A DNA stretch of 19,968 bases from JAAYJS01 sp964346185 (GTDB lineage Bacteria > Bacillota > Clostridia > Eubacteriales > Eubacteriaceae). Shown here piece by piece: positions 1 to 7,802 of this stretch. How positions within the stretch are numbered: position 1 is the stretch's first letter; each line of letters starts with the position of its first letter. The DNA lies in the NCBI GenBank assembly GCA_964346185.1, contig CAYFTR010000028.1, positions 1-19,968 of the forward strand, given 5' to 3'. Under the pieces are notes generated by a model. The model had not been told where the DNA came from, ran no database searches, and worked only from the letters and a program-made list of their open reading frames with translations. A program made the translations under genes and the position numbers.

Positions 1-242
1 GGATTTCTTGCTTCGAATGCATCAATATCTTCTTCGGGATTGTAGACGGACAATTTCATTTCGCCTTCATTGTAATCAAATTTAAAATCTCTATAATCAC
101 TTAATGCTTTTAACTCTGTTAAGGCAGCTTTTATGAGATCTACATTGGAGAACTCCGCTAAATCGATTGAACCGAGACCACCGGTTGAATAATGGACTTT
201 TTCCAATTTTTCAAGAATAGCTTTTGCAACTTCGTTTGTCAT
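1..242 (-). CDS. Hypothetical protein, N-terminal part (cut by window start)
   Basis: The ATG is at 242 on the minus strand and is preceded by a strong GGAGG ribosome binding site and a promoter, so this is a real gene start. The open frame runs off the window after 80 codons. The visible peptide begins MTNEVAKAILEKLEK and is acidic and soluble-looking. It has no signal peptide or membrane segment and no motif I recognise. A helical start is followed by alternating hydrophobic and charged stretches. I do not recognise the family and assign no function. Confidence 0.75.
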   Translation of the reverse strand, partial: MTNEVAKAILEKLEKVHYSTGGLGSIDLAEFSNVDLIKAALTELKALSDYRDFKFDYNEGEMKLSVYNPEEDIDAFEARN

Positions 243-269
243 GTTATCCCTCCTTCAGTTTCTACTTTT

Positions 270-298
270 ATTATAGTGACGTTTACGAAATTTGTCCA
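270..298 (-). promoter_or_regulatory. Sigma-A promoter of the partial hypothetical gene
   Basis: On the minus strand, TGGACA (298-293) and TATAAT (275-270) are separated by 17 nt. The -10 is perfect and the -35 differs from TTGACA at one position. It lies about 28 nt upstream of the ATG at 242, so this gene does not depend on the upstream small RNA unit for transcription. Confidence 0.75.
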
Positions 299-410
299 GC
301 ATTAAAACAAATGGATAGAATAAGCTTATAATAATTTGCATTAAAAAGATAAAATCAGGAGAATTTTTTCGTTAAATAGCAGTTTTATTTAAGTTGTTAT
401 GATTACACTG

Positions 411-434
411 AAAAACCCCGTTACAGTAACGGGG
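411..434 (-). terminator. Rho-independent terminator of the small RNA unit
   Basis: CCCCGTTA-CAG-TAACGGGG (416-434) is a perfect GC-rich hairpin. Read on the minus strand it is followed by TTTTT (415-411), so termination is best for leftward transcription. It ends the transcript starting near 630, and would also catch read-through from the phosphatase gene that stops at 678. Confidence 0.85.
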
Positions 435-630
435 CTTTCATAGAAGGAGTAAATTTCTCTGTCTGCGAGAAATAGTGTCGGTCATCGCATAGCTTTAAGA
501 AGATTATTTACCATGTGAGGCTGTGGTAAAGGTGAAAGGTAGTTAAATTTGTGTTTTTAAGGGTTGATATACTATTTTATAGATGAGGTAACACTCTTTG
601 ATGACCTTGTGTTAAACATGACTAACACAT
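411..630 (-). ncRNA. Candidate structured small RNA, family unknown
   Basis: The segment lies between a minus-strand promoter (637-664) and a strong terminator, with no plausible ORF inside. In the transcript sense it holds, in order: a 5' hairpin GTGTTA/TAACAC (628-623 with 614-609); a long-range stem GGTCATC/GATGACC (606-600 with 486-480); a hairpin TTTACCA/TGGTAAA (530-524 with 513-507); a hairpin ATTTCTC/GAGAAAT (473-467 with 459-453); and the terminator hairpin. The predicted length is about 220 nt. Size and isolation would fit a regulatory RNA, but the fold does not clearly match 6S RNA, SRP RNA, tmRNA or RNase P RNA, so I leave it unnamed. It could instead be a long 3' UTR of the phosphatase mRNA, although the dedicated promoter argues against that. 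Confidence 0.6.
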
Positions 631-636
631 AATCCT

Positions 637-664
637 ATTATAACAGCTCTTAAAAGTTTTGCAA
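637..664 (-). promoter_or_regulatory. Sigma-A promoter of the small RNA
   Basis: On the minus strand, TTGCAA (664-659) and TATAAT (642-637) have a 16-nt spacer. The predicted start is near 630, exactly where the first hairpin of the RNA begins. It sits just after the stop codon of the phosphatase gene. Confidence 0.7.
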
Positions 665-677
665 GGCTAAATTTCAA

Positions 678-1625
678 TTATTCCGTTAAATTATATCTTA
701 TTTTTTCGAAATCTTCCGAGGTCATGTCTGTTTGGGCTATCAGGTAGTTTTCGACATTGCCGTAATGTTCACGAATATAATCTAAAGTAATTTTTAGCCA
801 ATCCGGTTTTACACCGAAAAAATTTCTTAAGGCATCTTTTTTTATTTCGGTAACAGAGTTAATTTCGTCGTGGAGAATGGTACCTAAGGTATCAAAGGCT
901 TTGTCAAAGGTGTAGTTGCTTAAGCTGTAGTCGGAATAGACGGTTTCTTCCGGAACGCGACAAATAAGCAAAATCAAGGCAATCATAAAGCCGGTTCTGT
1001 CTTTACCGTTGGTGCAATGGACGAGTATCGGTAGTTGATTTTCATCGGTAATGGTTTTTAAAATATTCGCAAAGTCCTGAGCTTTTTCTTGGACAAGGTA
1101 TGTGTAAACATAGCGCATAAAGGTGTCGATACCTTTGGGATCATTTAAATCGATATCTTTGGCGGAATGGGGAATGTTTTTAAGTACCGGAATGTGGTGG
1201 TTTACCGCGCCTTTAATCTCCGGATCCGGGTGTTTGATTAATTTGTTGGCATCTCTGAAGTCGTAGATATGTCGGATACCCAGCGTCGCTAATTCGGAAA
1301 TGCTTTCTTCCGAAAGATGTGCCAATTCTTCGCTTCGGTAAACCTTTTGCCATTTTATCTTTTTGCCGTCGGTCGTGGTATAACCGCCGATATCCCTTAA
1401 GTTGATAGCATCTTTAATTTTTAAAAATCTGCGGTCGAGTTGGCTTTCCGGCGATAGCATTAAATGGTTTGCGTCTTTGAAATTTGTGACTTTTTGTTCT
1501 TCTTTGTTTTTTTCTTTTTTATTTTTAAAGAATAAATACAAGGGAAGTCCTATGGTAAGACCGCGCTTTGTCCATTTAAAAATTATTTTTAAGATAGATG
1601 TCTTTTTGTTTTGTTTTTTTTTCAT
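678..1625 (-). CDS. LipA/IphP-type tyrosine (or phosphoinositide) phosphatase, membrane-anchored
   Basis: This 315-residue protein has the cysteine phosphatase P-loop HCTNGKDRTG (C204, R210; CX5R). The conserved front motif NLRDIGGY (75-82) and YRSEEL (96-101) are typical of the bacterial Y_phosphatase3/IphP group. Members include Listeria LipA and other secreted or surface phosphatases acting on phosphotyrosine and phosphoinositides. The lysine-rich N-terminus followed by a hydrophobic stretch (about 22-33) suggests a signal anchor, with the catalytic domain probably outside the membrane; this is inference, as the stretch is short. The ATG at 1625 has a GAGAGG ribosome binding site, and a promoter lies 30 nt upstream. 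The gene is monocistronic and divergent from hemW. The substrate cannot be told from sequence. Confidence 0.85.
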   Translation of the reverse strand: MKKKQNKKTSILKIIFKWTKRGLTIGLPLYLFFKNKKEKNKEEQKVTNFKDANHLMLSPESQLDRRFLKIKDAINLRDIGGYTTTDGKKIKWQKVYRSEELAHLSEESISELATLGIRHIYDFRDANKLIKHPDPEIKGAVNHHIPVLKNIPHSAKDIDLNDPKGIDTFMRYVYTYLVQEKAQDFANILKTITDENQLPILVHCTNGKDRTGFMIALILLICRVPEETVYSDYSLSNYTFDKAFDTLGTILHDEINSVTEIKKDALRNFFGVKPDWLKITLDYIREHYGNVENYLIAQTDMTSEDFEKIRYNLTE

Positions 1626-1655
1626 AATTTCCTCTCAATTTTCATCAGTAGACGT

Positions 1656-1685
1656 ATTATAGCATAGAACAATCTGAAAAACCAA
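1656..1685 (-). promoter_or_regulatory. Promoter of the phosphatase gene (extended -10)
   Basis: Minus strand: TATAAT at 1661-1656 is preceded by TGC, giving an extended -10. A weak -35 TTGGTT (1685-1680) lies 18 nt upstream. It is about 30 nt from the ATG at 1625. Confidence 0.65.
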
Positions 1686-1743
1686 ATTAATGTTAACGCT
1701 TATTGCAATGATCAGTTTGTATTTTTTCATTTTTTTGTGCCGG

Positions 1744-1772
1744 TTTACCTCAAATATTTTTCGTGATAAAAT
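1744..1772 (+). promoter_or_regulatory. Candidate promoter of the hemW-chromate transporter operon
   Basis: TTTACC (1744-1749), a 17-nt spacer and TAAAAT (1767-1772) are preceded by an extended TGA. It lies 70 nt upstream of the hemW ATG, and no other good promoter is visible in the divergent intergenic region. Confidence 0.5.
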
Positions 1773-1842
1773 AATTAATCAGCGACAAATTACTTTGGAG
1801 ATTTTTGTATTTTGAATAGACCTTTGTGTCGGCAGGTGAAAG

Positions 1843-2994
1843 ATGTCGGTAATAAAAAAATTCGGTTTATATGTGCATATCCCATTTTGTGTAAAAAAAT
1901 GTGATTATTGTGATTTTTTATCCTTTGCTCAATGGGATGACCGTTTAGTTAACCGCTATACGGAACGTTTAATGTCGGAAATTACAAATTTAGAATCAGA
2001 AGCCGTTAGCTTGGAGACGATTTATTTCGGTGGCGGTACACCGTCGGCCATACCGTCGGATTGTATTGAAAAAATTATCCGATGCATTGAAAAACAATTT
2101 GAAGTGATAAAAGGTGCGGAACGTACCATAGAAATTAATCCGGCAACAGGGTTGCAGTCTTCAATAGCTCGCTACCGAAAAATAGGTTTTAACAGAGCGT
2201 CTGTCGGTTTGCAATCAGCAAATAATCGTTTATTAAAACTGCTCGGAAGAGCCCACACAAAGGAAGATTTTCTAAACACCTATCACATGTTATGTGAAGA
2301 AGGGTTTAAAAACCTTTCGGTGGATTGTATGTACGGTCTGCCGGAGCAAAGCAGATCGGACTTACAAGAAACGATAGAATGGATTACCAATTTTAAAAAT
2401 ATAAAACATGTATCCGCCTATAGTTTAATTGTGGAGAAAAATACGGCGTTAGCAAAAAATCTAAAAAATAAAAAATATTTTTTGCCTGAAGAGGAGGATG
2501 AAAGAAAAGCCCACTACTTCATGAAATCGGAATTAACAAAAAGAGGTTTTCTCCAGTATGAGATTTCCAACTATGCCATACCCGGCTACGAAAGCAAACA
2601 TAACAGCGGGTACTGGCAGTTAAAACCTTACTATGGTGTCGGCTTGGGAGCCGCTTCCTTTGTAGACGGTGTCCGTCTGCGAACCGAGGCGAATATGCAG
2701 GCGTACCTAAAAAAAGGTGCTTCACCGACGCGAATACCGGAACGTCGTTTAACACGGATGGAATTAATGGAAGATTATGTGATGCTCGGCTTGCGAATGA
2801 CCGAGGGGATTGATACCGATCGGTTTGCACAAAGATTTTCGATTGGGTTTGAGCAAGTCTTCGGGGAGTCCGTAAAACCTTTAATTAGGGAAGGCTTTTT
2901 ACAATTGGAAGAAAACAGATTATTTTTAACAACAAAAGGGCAGGATTTTGAAAATTATGTTAACCTTGCTCTGATGGCAATTAAGGAGAGATAA
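1843..2994 (+). CDS. hemW: Radical SAM heme chaperone HemW
   Basis: This 383-residue protein has the radical SAM iron-sulfur motif CX3CX2C (C16, C20, C23, with F/Y context FCVKKCDYCDF). It also has the SAM-binding GGGTPS (63-68) and the HemW landmarks NPATG, SVGLQS, YEISNYA and HNSGYW. The C-terminal HemN-like domain completes the family length (about 375-390). HemW binds heme and is thought to deliver it to respiratory targets. It is often mislabelled as the oxygen-independent coproporphyrinogen oxidase HemN, but the cluster motif here lacks HemN's extra fourth cysteine immediately after it. The ATG has an AGGTG site upstream. In many Bacillota hemW directly precedes hrcA; here two transporter genes lie between. 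Stop and next start are 1 nt apart, so the transporter is probably co-transcribed. Confidence 0.9.
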   Translation: MSVIKKFGLYVHIPFCVKKCDYCDFLSFAQWDDRLVNRYTERLMSEITNLESEAVSLETIYFGGGTPSAIPSDCIEKIIRCIEKQFEVIKGAERTIEINPATGLQSSIARYRKIGFNRASVGLQSANNRLLKLLGRAHTKEDFLNTYHMLCEEGFKNLSVDCMYGLPEQSRSDLQETIEWITNFKNIKHVSAYSLIVEKNTALAKNLKNKKYFLPEEEDERKAHYFMKSELTKRGFLQYEISNYAIPGYESKHNSGYWQLKPYYGVGLGAASFVDGVRLRTEANMQAYLKKGASPTRIPERRLTRMELMEDYVMLGLRMTEGIDTDRFAQRFSIGFEQVFGESVKPLIREGFLQLEENRLFLTTKGQDFENYVNLALMAIKER

Positions 2995-2995
2995 A

Positions 2996-3547
2996 TTGAG
3001 TTTATGGCATTTTTTTTTGGTGATATTAAAATTTAACGCGTTTACCTTTGGTGGTGGTTATACCATTATTCCGCTGTTAAGGCAATATTTTTCAGAAAAT
3101 AAAAAATTAATTGCAGAAGAAGAAATTTTGAAGTTAACGACGTTGGCACAATCGGGTCCCGGAGTGATGGTGGTATCCGCATCGTTGTTATTGGGGTATC
3201 GCCTTTTCGGCAAGAAAGGTGCCCTGGTAGGCGTTTTGGGTGCGATGCTGCCACCCTTAATCATTATTTCCGTTATTTCTCTTTTTTATCAGGAATTCAG
3301 ATCCAATGTATGGGTATCTGCCGCTTTGGCGGGCATAGGCGGTACCATTGTATCCATTCTATTTGTGACGGTATGGAATATGGGTAAAAGTGCCATCAAA
3401 AAACATCCGTTATTTTCCGCTTTTGTGATGTCTGCCACTTTTGCTGTGGGACTTTTGACCGAAGTAAAAACATCCGTTATTATTCTTACCGTCGGTTTGG
3501 GGAGTCTCATTTTATTTTCCGTTGTTAGGGAGGAGTTAATCCCATGA
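2996..3547 (+). CDS. Chromate transporter family protein, first half (short-chain CHR)
   Basis: This 183-residue, very hydrophobic membrane protein is one CHR domain. The family start is FNAFTFGGGYTIIPLL (about 13-28), and the SGPG motif at about 53-56 is followed by several membrane helices. Short-chain CHR proteins work as heterodimers encoded by adjacent genes, and the partner follows with a 4-nt ATGA overlap. The start is TTG at 2996, supported by AAGGAGAG just upstream and by alignment of the first helix with the partner. Family members are linked to chromate/sulfate-type anion efflux, but the real substrate in anaerobes is usually unknown. The loop motif reads SGPGVMVVSAS and lacks the Asn seen in the partner (TPGPISLNAAS), so the two halves are clearly not interchangeable. 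Confidence 0.85.
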   Translation: MSLWHFFLVILKFNAFTFGGGYTIIPLLRQYFSENKKLIAEEEILKLTTLAQSGPGVMVVSASLLLGYRLFGKKGALVGVLGAMLPPLIIISVISLFYQEFRSNVWVSAALAGIGGTIVSILFVTVWNMGKSAIKKHPLFSAFVMSATFAVGLLTEVKTSVIILTVGLGSLILFSVVREELIP

Positions 3548-4101
3548 TTTTATTACAATTATATCGCGTATTTTTTACGATCGGGGCATTTTCCTTTGGC
3601 GGTGGCTATGCGACGTTGCCTTTTATCCAAAAGGTTGTTGTAGAACAGATGAATTGGTTGACAATTGTTGAAATGACCGATGTCATTGCCATATCACAAA
3701 TGACACCGGGACCGATTTCATTGAATGCGGCCAGCTTTGTCGGAACAAAAATTGCCGGTTTCAGCGGTGCGGTTATAGCGTCGATTGCGGTCATCACACC
3801 ACAATCGATTTTAATGCTCATCCTATGCAGGTACCTATTCAGCGACAAGGAAATTGTTTTTTTAGAGCGTATGCTGAAAGGTCTGAAGCCTGCGGTTGTC
3901 GGTTTAATTTTGGTCTCCGCCATCGGTCTGTTCGGATCCGTTATTTTACCCGAAGGCGGTATTTATTTAAATGAAACCAACATTGCCGCTACGGTGGGCA
4001 TGGTTGTGGCTGCCGTGCTGATGATAAAAAAAGTGGACATCATTAAGATTATTATTCTCGGTGGGGCGATCGGTGTTGGCTTTGCAATATTTTTAGGTTA
4101 A
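3544..4101 (+). CDS. Chromate transporter family protein, second half (short-chain CHR)
   Basis: This 185-residue CHR-domain membrane protein has the start motif GAFSFGGGYATLPFI and the classic SQMTPGPISLNAASFVG signature (about 56-72). It overlaps the first half by 4 nt, implying translational coupling and equal production, as expected for a heterodimeric transporter. It is the last gene before the heat-shock promoter. No convincing terminator is visible in 4102-4218, so some read-through into hrcA is possible. Anion (chromate/sulfate) transport is the family expectation; substrate and direction are not shown by sequence. Confidence 0.87.
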   Translation: MILLQLYRVFFTIGAFSFGGGYATLPFIQKVVVEQMNWLTIVEMTDVIAISQMTPGPISLNAASFVGTKIAGFSGAVIASIAVITPQSILMLILCRYLFSDKEIVFLERMLKGLKPAVVGLILVSAIGLFGSVILPEGGIYLNETNIAATVGMVVAAVLMIKKVDIIKIIILGGAIGVGFAIFLG

Positions 4102-4218
4102 GAAGTCGGTGCCACATAGGTTGAATTAGCTCTGATAATTATTGTGTTGAGAGATTTGTCGGATGAGAAACCTACATTTATTCTTTCTTAAAATTGAGTT
4201 TATTATTATAGAAATCAA

Positions 4219-4247
4219 TTGACAAAGTACCGACAGGGTGTTATATT
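4219..4247 (+). promoter_or_regulatory. Sigma-A promoter of the hrcA-grpE-dnaK-dnaJ operon
   Basis: TTGACA (4219-4224), 17 nt, TATATT (4242-4247). The -35 is perfect and the -10 near-perfect. The predicted start is at about 4254, a few bases before the CIRCE operator, the usual arrangement for HrcA-controlled heat-shock operons. Confidence 0.85.
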
Positions 4248-4259
4248 TGACTCAAGGCA

Positions 4260-4286
4260 TTAGCACTCAATATAAAAGAGTGCTAA
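4260..4286 (+). promoter_or_regulatory. CIRCE operator (HrcA binding site)
   Basis: TTAGCACTC-N9-GAGTGCTAA matches the CIRCE consensus at all 18 arm positions. It lies just after the predicted transcription start and 15 nt before the hrcA ATG. HrcA bound here blocks transcription until heat or unfolded protein titrates the GroEL machinery that keeps HrcA active. Confidence 0.97.
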
Positions 4287-4301
4287 TAGCGAGGTGAGAA
4301 G

Positions 4302-5336
4302 ATGGAACTTAGTGAAAGAAAAGAAAGGATTTTAGAGGTTATTATTCGCTCCTATATCGAAACGGCCGAACCGGTCGGATCGCGAACGGTAGCGAAATTG
4401 TTTAAGCAGAGCATCAGTGCTGCAACAGTTCGAAATGAAATGTCCGATTTAGAAGACATGGGTTTTCTGATTCAACCTCACACTTCTGCAGGGCGTATAC
4501 CGACACAGAAGGCCTATCGTTATTATGTAGATGCAATTATGAAGGTTCAACAACTGGGAGAGGTACTTAAGCGTGATATCCACGAGGGTTATTTAAAAAT
4601 AACCGAAGATTTGGAAGAGCTTATGTCGTACACCACCCACTTGTTGTCCGACCTGACAAAATACGCAGCGGTTGTTGTATCACCGAAGGTGTCATGGGCA
4701 AATTGCAAACACCTTCAAATTATCCCCGTATTTAAAGAACGGGTGGTTGTTGTGGTTGTCACAACGGAAGGTTTTGCGGAAAATGTCGAGCTGACCCTAT
4801 CAAAAGAAATCAGCATACATGACGCGTTGCGACTGAGCAATATCATTAATTCGCTATTGGGAGGTTTGCACGCTTCAGAAATCAATCATAACTTAATTGA
4901 CGAACTGGCCAATGTCACCCCGGAAGAAAAACACTTGTTAAGAGAAATTATTATCGGTGTGCAAGAGGCGTTGTTTGAACATCATTCTCAGGTTATGTCG
5001 ACCGGGGTTACCAATCTGTTGGACTATCCCGAATTTGCCGATACGGACCGTATTCGTCACTTGGTTAAGGTGTCTCAAAAGAAAAGTATCTTAGCGGAGG
5101 CGTTAACCGAAGATTACAACAGCGAAGTTTTACGGATTACCATCGGCGATGAGAATAAAGGTGAAGAGCTTAAAGAACTGAGCCTGGTAACCACAACGTA
5201 TGAATTAAAAGATAATATTATCGGTGCGATCGGTATTATCGGTCCGACGCGTATGCAATACGACCACGTATCTTCGATGCTTGAATACATACGTTATGAA
5301 ATCAATCAAAATTTATTAAAAATATTATTAGATTAA
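4302..5336 (+). CDS. hrcA: Heat-inducible transcription repressor HrcA
   Basis: This 344-residue protein has normal family length. It has an N-terminal winged helix-turn-helix (about 1-75) and the HrcA hallmark QPHTSAGRIPTQKAYRYYVD (58-77), followed by a GAF-like middle domain and the C-terminal dimerisation region. It represses its own operon through the perfect CIRCE just upstream, and probably groES-groEL elsewhere. The ATG at 4302 has a GAGGTG ribosome binding site (4291-4296). It is first in the operon, with grpE beginning 12 nt after its stop. Confidence 0.97.
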   Translation: MELSERKERILEVIIRSYIETAEPVGSRTVAKLFKQSISAATVRNEMSDLEDMGFLIQPHTSAGRIPTQKAYRYYVDAIMKVQQLGEVLKRDIHEGYLKITEDLEELMSYTTHLLSDLTKYAAVVVSPKVSWANCKHLQIIPVFKERVVVVVVTTEGFAENVELTLSKEISIHDALRLSNIINSLLGGLHASEINHNLIDELANVTPEEKHLLREIIIGVQEALFEHHSQVMSTGVTNLLDYPEFADTDRIRHLVKVSQKKSILAEALTEDYNSEVLRITIGDENKGEELKELSLVTTTYELKDNIIGAIGIIGPTRMQYDHVSSMLEYIRYEINQNLLKILLD

Positions 5337-5348
5337 AGGTGGAATTCA

Positions 5349-5906
5349 GTGGAAGAAAAAAAATATCAGAATGAAACACATGAAGAAACGGTAGAGCCCG
5401 ATAATACGGCGAATGTATCCGAAAAAACACCAGAGGAAACGGCTGAAGCAAGTGCAGAGGTCGATGCCTCTTCAGATAACACACAAGAAAAGCTCGAACA
5501 GTTGACAGGCCAAATGTTGCGTCTGCAAGCGGATTTTGAAAACTATAAAAAAAGAACAATTAAAGAAAAAACGGAAATCGGAAAATTTGCATTGGAAGGT
5601 TTCATCAATAAGTTATTGCCGGTTTTGGATAATATGGACAGAGCCGTGGAAGCCCTCCCCGACACACAGGACGGTTATATCGACGGAATTTTAATTGTAT
5701 TCAATCAATTAAAGGACGTTTTGGAAAAAGAAGGCTTAAGTGAAATAGAAACTCTGGGTAAACCTTTCGATCCTAACTATCACCACTGTGTGGTAATGGG
5801 TGAAGATCCGGAAAAAGCATCTAACGATGTATTGGAAGTCTTGCAAAAAGGCTATGAACTAAAAGGAAAAGTACTGAGACCGTCAATGGTCGTCGTCAAT
5901 CAATAA
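5349..5906 (+). CDS. grpE: Nucleotide exchange factor GrpE
   Basis: GrpE releases ADP from DnaK during the chaperone cycle and acts as a cytoplasmic dimer. The 185 residues show an acidic, probably disordered N-terminus (about 1-45), a long helix/coiled coil with the conserved QADFENYKKR (about 60-69), and the C-terminal beta domain ending GYELKGKVLRPSMVVV. The start is GTG at 5349, chosen because AGGTGG lies at the right distance and the acidic N-terminus is typical. It is 12 nt after hrcA and 31 nt before dnaK. Confidence 0.95.
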   Translation: MEEKKYQNETHEETVEPDNTANVSEKTPEETAEASAEVDASSDNTQEKLEQLTGQMLRLQADFENYKKRTIKEKTEIGKFALEGFINKLLPVLDNMDRAVEALPDTQDGYIDGILIVFNQLKDVLEKEGLSEIETLGKPFDPNYHHCVVMGEDPEKASNDVLEVLQKGYELKGKVLRPSMVVVNQ

Positions 5907-5937
5907 ATAGAAAGAATAAATTTCAGGAGGAAACAAA

Positions 5938-7776
5938 ATGAGCAAAGAAAAAATTATTGGTATAGATTTAGGAACAACCAACTCTTGTGTAGCCGTATTA
6001 GAAGGTGGTGAACCGGTTATTATCCCCAACGCCGAAGGCGATCGAACCACACCGTCGGTCGTTGCATTTACAAAAGACGGTGAACGTTTGGTCGGACAAG
6101 TTGCAAAACGTCAAGCGGTTACCAACCCGACCAGAACCATTGCATCGATTAAAAGACACATGGGCAGCGACTATAAAGTAAATATCGACAACAAGAGTTA
6201 TACCCCGCAAGAAATTTCCGCAATGGTCCTGCAAAAACTGAAAACCGACGCGGAAGCCTACCTCGGCGAAACCGTCAGCAAAGCGGTTATTACCGTACCG
6301 GCCTACTTTAGCGACGCTCAAAGACAGGCAACTAAAGACGCCGGTCGTATTGCAGGTTTGGAAGTACTCAGAATTATCAACGAGCCGACGGCAGCCGCAT
6401 TGGCCTACGGCATGGAAAAGGAAGAAGCCCAAAAAATTATGGTCTTTGACTTGGGCGGCGGTACTTTCGACGTATCTATTTTAGAGTTAGGTGACGGTGT
6501 ATTTGAAGTGAAGGCGACAAACGGTAATAACCGTTTGGGTGGCGACGACTTCGACAACAAAGTCATCGATTGGATGGTCGAAGAATTTAAGAAAAGCGAA
6601 AACATCGACTTAAAATCCGATAAAATGGCATTGCAACGCTTAAAAGAAGCGGCCGAAAAAGCAAAAATCGAATTGTCCTCCGTTTTAAAAACGGAAATTA
6701 ACCTACCCTTTATCACGGCAACCCAAGAAGGTCCGAAACACATGGAACTGACCTTAACAAGAGCCAAATTTGACGAGTTGACACAATCGCTCGTTAACGC
6801 GACGGTCGAACCGGTCGAAAAAGCCATGAAAGACGCGGGTTTAGGCAAAAACGAATTACACAAAGTTATTTTAGTCGGCGGTTCCACACGTATCCCCGCG
6901 GTTCAAAACCTTGTAAAAGACCTAACCGGCGAAGAAGCTTACAAAGGCATTAACCCCGACGAATGCGTCGCGTTGGGTGCCGCTATTCAAGGCGGTGTAC
7001 TTGCCGGCGAAGTTCAGGATGTGTTGCTCCTGGATGTAACGCCCTTATCTTTGGGTATCGAAACCCTGGGCGGTGTCTTTACAAAACTCATCGAAAGAAA
7101 TACCACCATTCCGACTAAAAAGAGCCAGGTATTCTCCACGGCGGCGGACAACCAAACAGCGGTCGACATTCACGTGCTGCAAGGTGAAAGAGAAATGGCC
7201 AGTGCCAATAAAACTTTGGGACGCTTCCAATTAGACGGTATTCCGGCAGCCAGAAGAGGTATTCCGCAAATAGAAGTCACCTTTGATATCGACGCCAACG
7301 GTATTGTCAACGTATCCGCAAAGGATATGGGAACCGGCAAGAGCCAAAACGTTGTAATTAAATCTTCCACCAACATGAGCGAGGAAGAAATTAACCAGGC
7401 CGTTAAAGAAGCGGAACTCCACGCGGAAGAAGACAAAAAAGTAAAAGAACTGGTCGAAGCCAAAAACAATGCCGACGCCGTCATTTATCAAACCGAGCAA
7501 AGCTTAAAGGAAATGGAAAATAAAGTCAGCGAGAGCGAGGCTGCGCCGATTAAAGATATCGTAGAAAAATTAAAAGGATTAAAAGAAGGCGAAGATGCCA
7601 AAGCAATTAATGACGCCATTCAGGAATTAAATGAGGCGATGTATCCTTTAGCGCAAAAAATGTACGAACAAACGGCACAAACCGCAGGTGGCGAACAGGC
7701 GACTCAAGCTGATAGCGGCGATGACGACAACAATGTCGAAGAAGCGGATTTCGAAGAAATTAAAGATGAGGAATAA
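5938..7776 (+). CDS. dnaK: Hsp70 chaperone DnaK
   Basis: This 612-residue Hsp70 has the ATPase phosphate loops GIDLGTTNS (8-16) and FDLGGGTFDV (169-178), with NEPTAAALAYG (147-157). The interdomain linker DVLLLDVTPLSLGIE lies near 360-375. Next come the substrate-binding beta domain, the helical lid, and an acidic tail ending EEADFEEIKDEE. Between about residues 74 and 92 the protein is short: it lacks the roughly 20-residue insertion of Gram-negative DnaK, which supports a monoderm Bacillota host. The ribosome binding site AGGAGG is strong, as expected for the most abundant operon product. It works with GrpE (upstream) and DnaJ (downstream). Confidence 0.98.
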   Translation: MSKEKIIGIDLGTTNSCVAVLEGGEPVIIPNAEGDRTTPSVVAFTKDGERLVGQVAKRQAVTNPTRTIASIKRHMGSDYKVNIDNKSYTPQEISAMVLQKLKTDAEAYLGETVSKAVITVPAYFSDAQRQATKDAGRIAGLEVLRIINEPTAAALAYGMEKEEAQKIMVFDLGGGTFDVSILELGDGVFEVKATNGNNRLGGDDFDNKVIDWMVEEFKKSENIDLKSDKMALQRLKEAAEKAKIELSSVLKTEINLPFITATQEGPKHMELTLTRAKFDELTQSLVNATVEPVEKAMKDAGLGKNELHKVILVGGSTRIPAVQNLVKDLTGEEAYKGINPDECVALGAAIQGGVLAGEVQDVLLLDVTPLSLGIETLGGVFTKLIERNTTIPTKKSQVFSTAADNQTAVDIHVLQGEREMASANKTLGRFQLDGIPAARRGIPQIEVTFDIDANGIVNVSAKDMGTGKSQNVVIKSSTNMSEEEINQAVKEAELHAEEDKKVKELVEAKNNADAVIYQTEQSLKEMENKVSESEAAPIKDIVEKLKGLKEGEDAKAINDAIQELNEAMYPLAQKMYEQTAQTAGGEQATQADSGDDDNNVEEADFEEIKDEE

Positions 7777-7782
7777 AAATCG

Positions 7783-7802
7783 ATGGCAGCTTATGCTGCC
7801 AT
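7783..7802 (+). other. Intercistronic hairpin between dnaK and dnaJ
   Basis: ATGGCAGC-TTAT-GCTGCCAT is a perfect 8-bp stem 6 nt after the dnaK stop. AAATC and GATTT flank it and could extend the stem with a bulge. No clean T-run follows, only TTTGATTTGATTT. It may therefore be a leaky terminator, a 3' end stabiliser or an RNA processing point that makes DnaJ less abundant than DnaK. The dnaK-dnaJ gap of 88 nt is the longest inside the operon, and no new promoter is evident in it. Confidence 0.65.

Noticed and set aside
1402..1662. Plus-strand open frame of 86 codons opposite the phosphatase 5' end
   Set aside because: It lies antisense to a well-supported gene, with no ribosome binding site and composition expected from the complement of a Lys-rich coding region.
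1843..2994. Annotation of this gene as coproporphyrinogen III dehydrogenase HemN
   Set aside because: The cluster motif has three cysteines without HemN's following fourth Cys, and the length (383) fits HemW rather than HemN (about 450).
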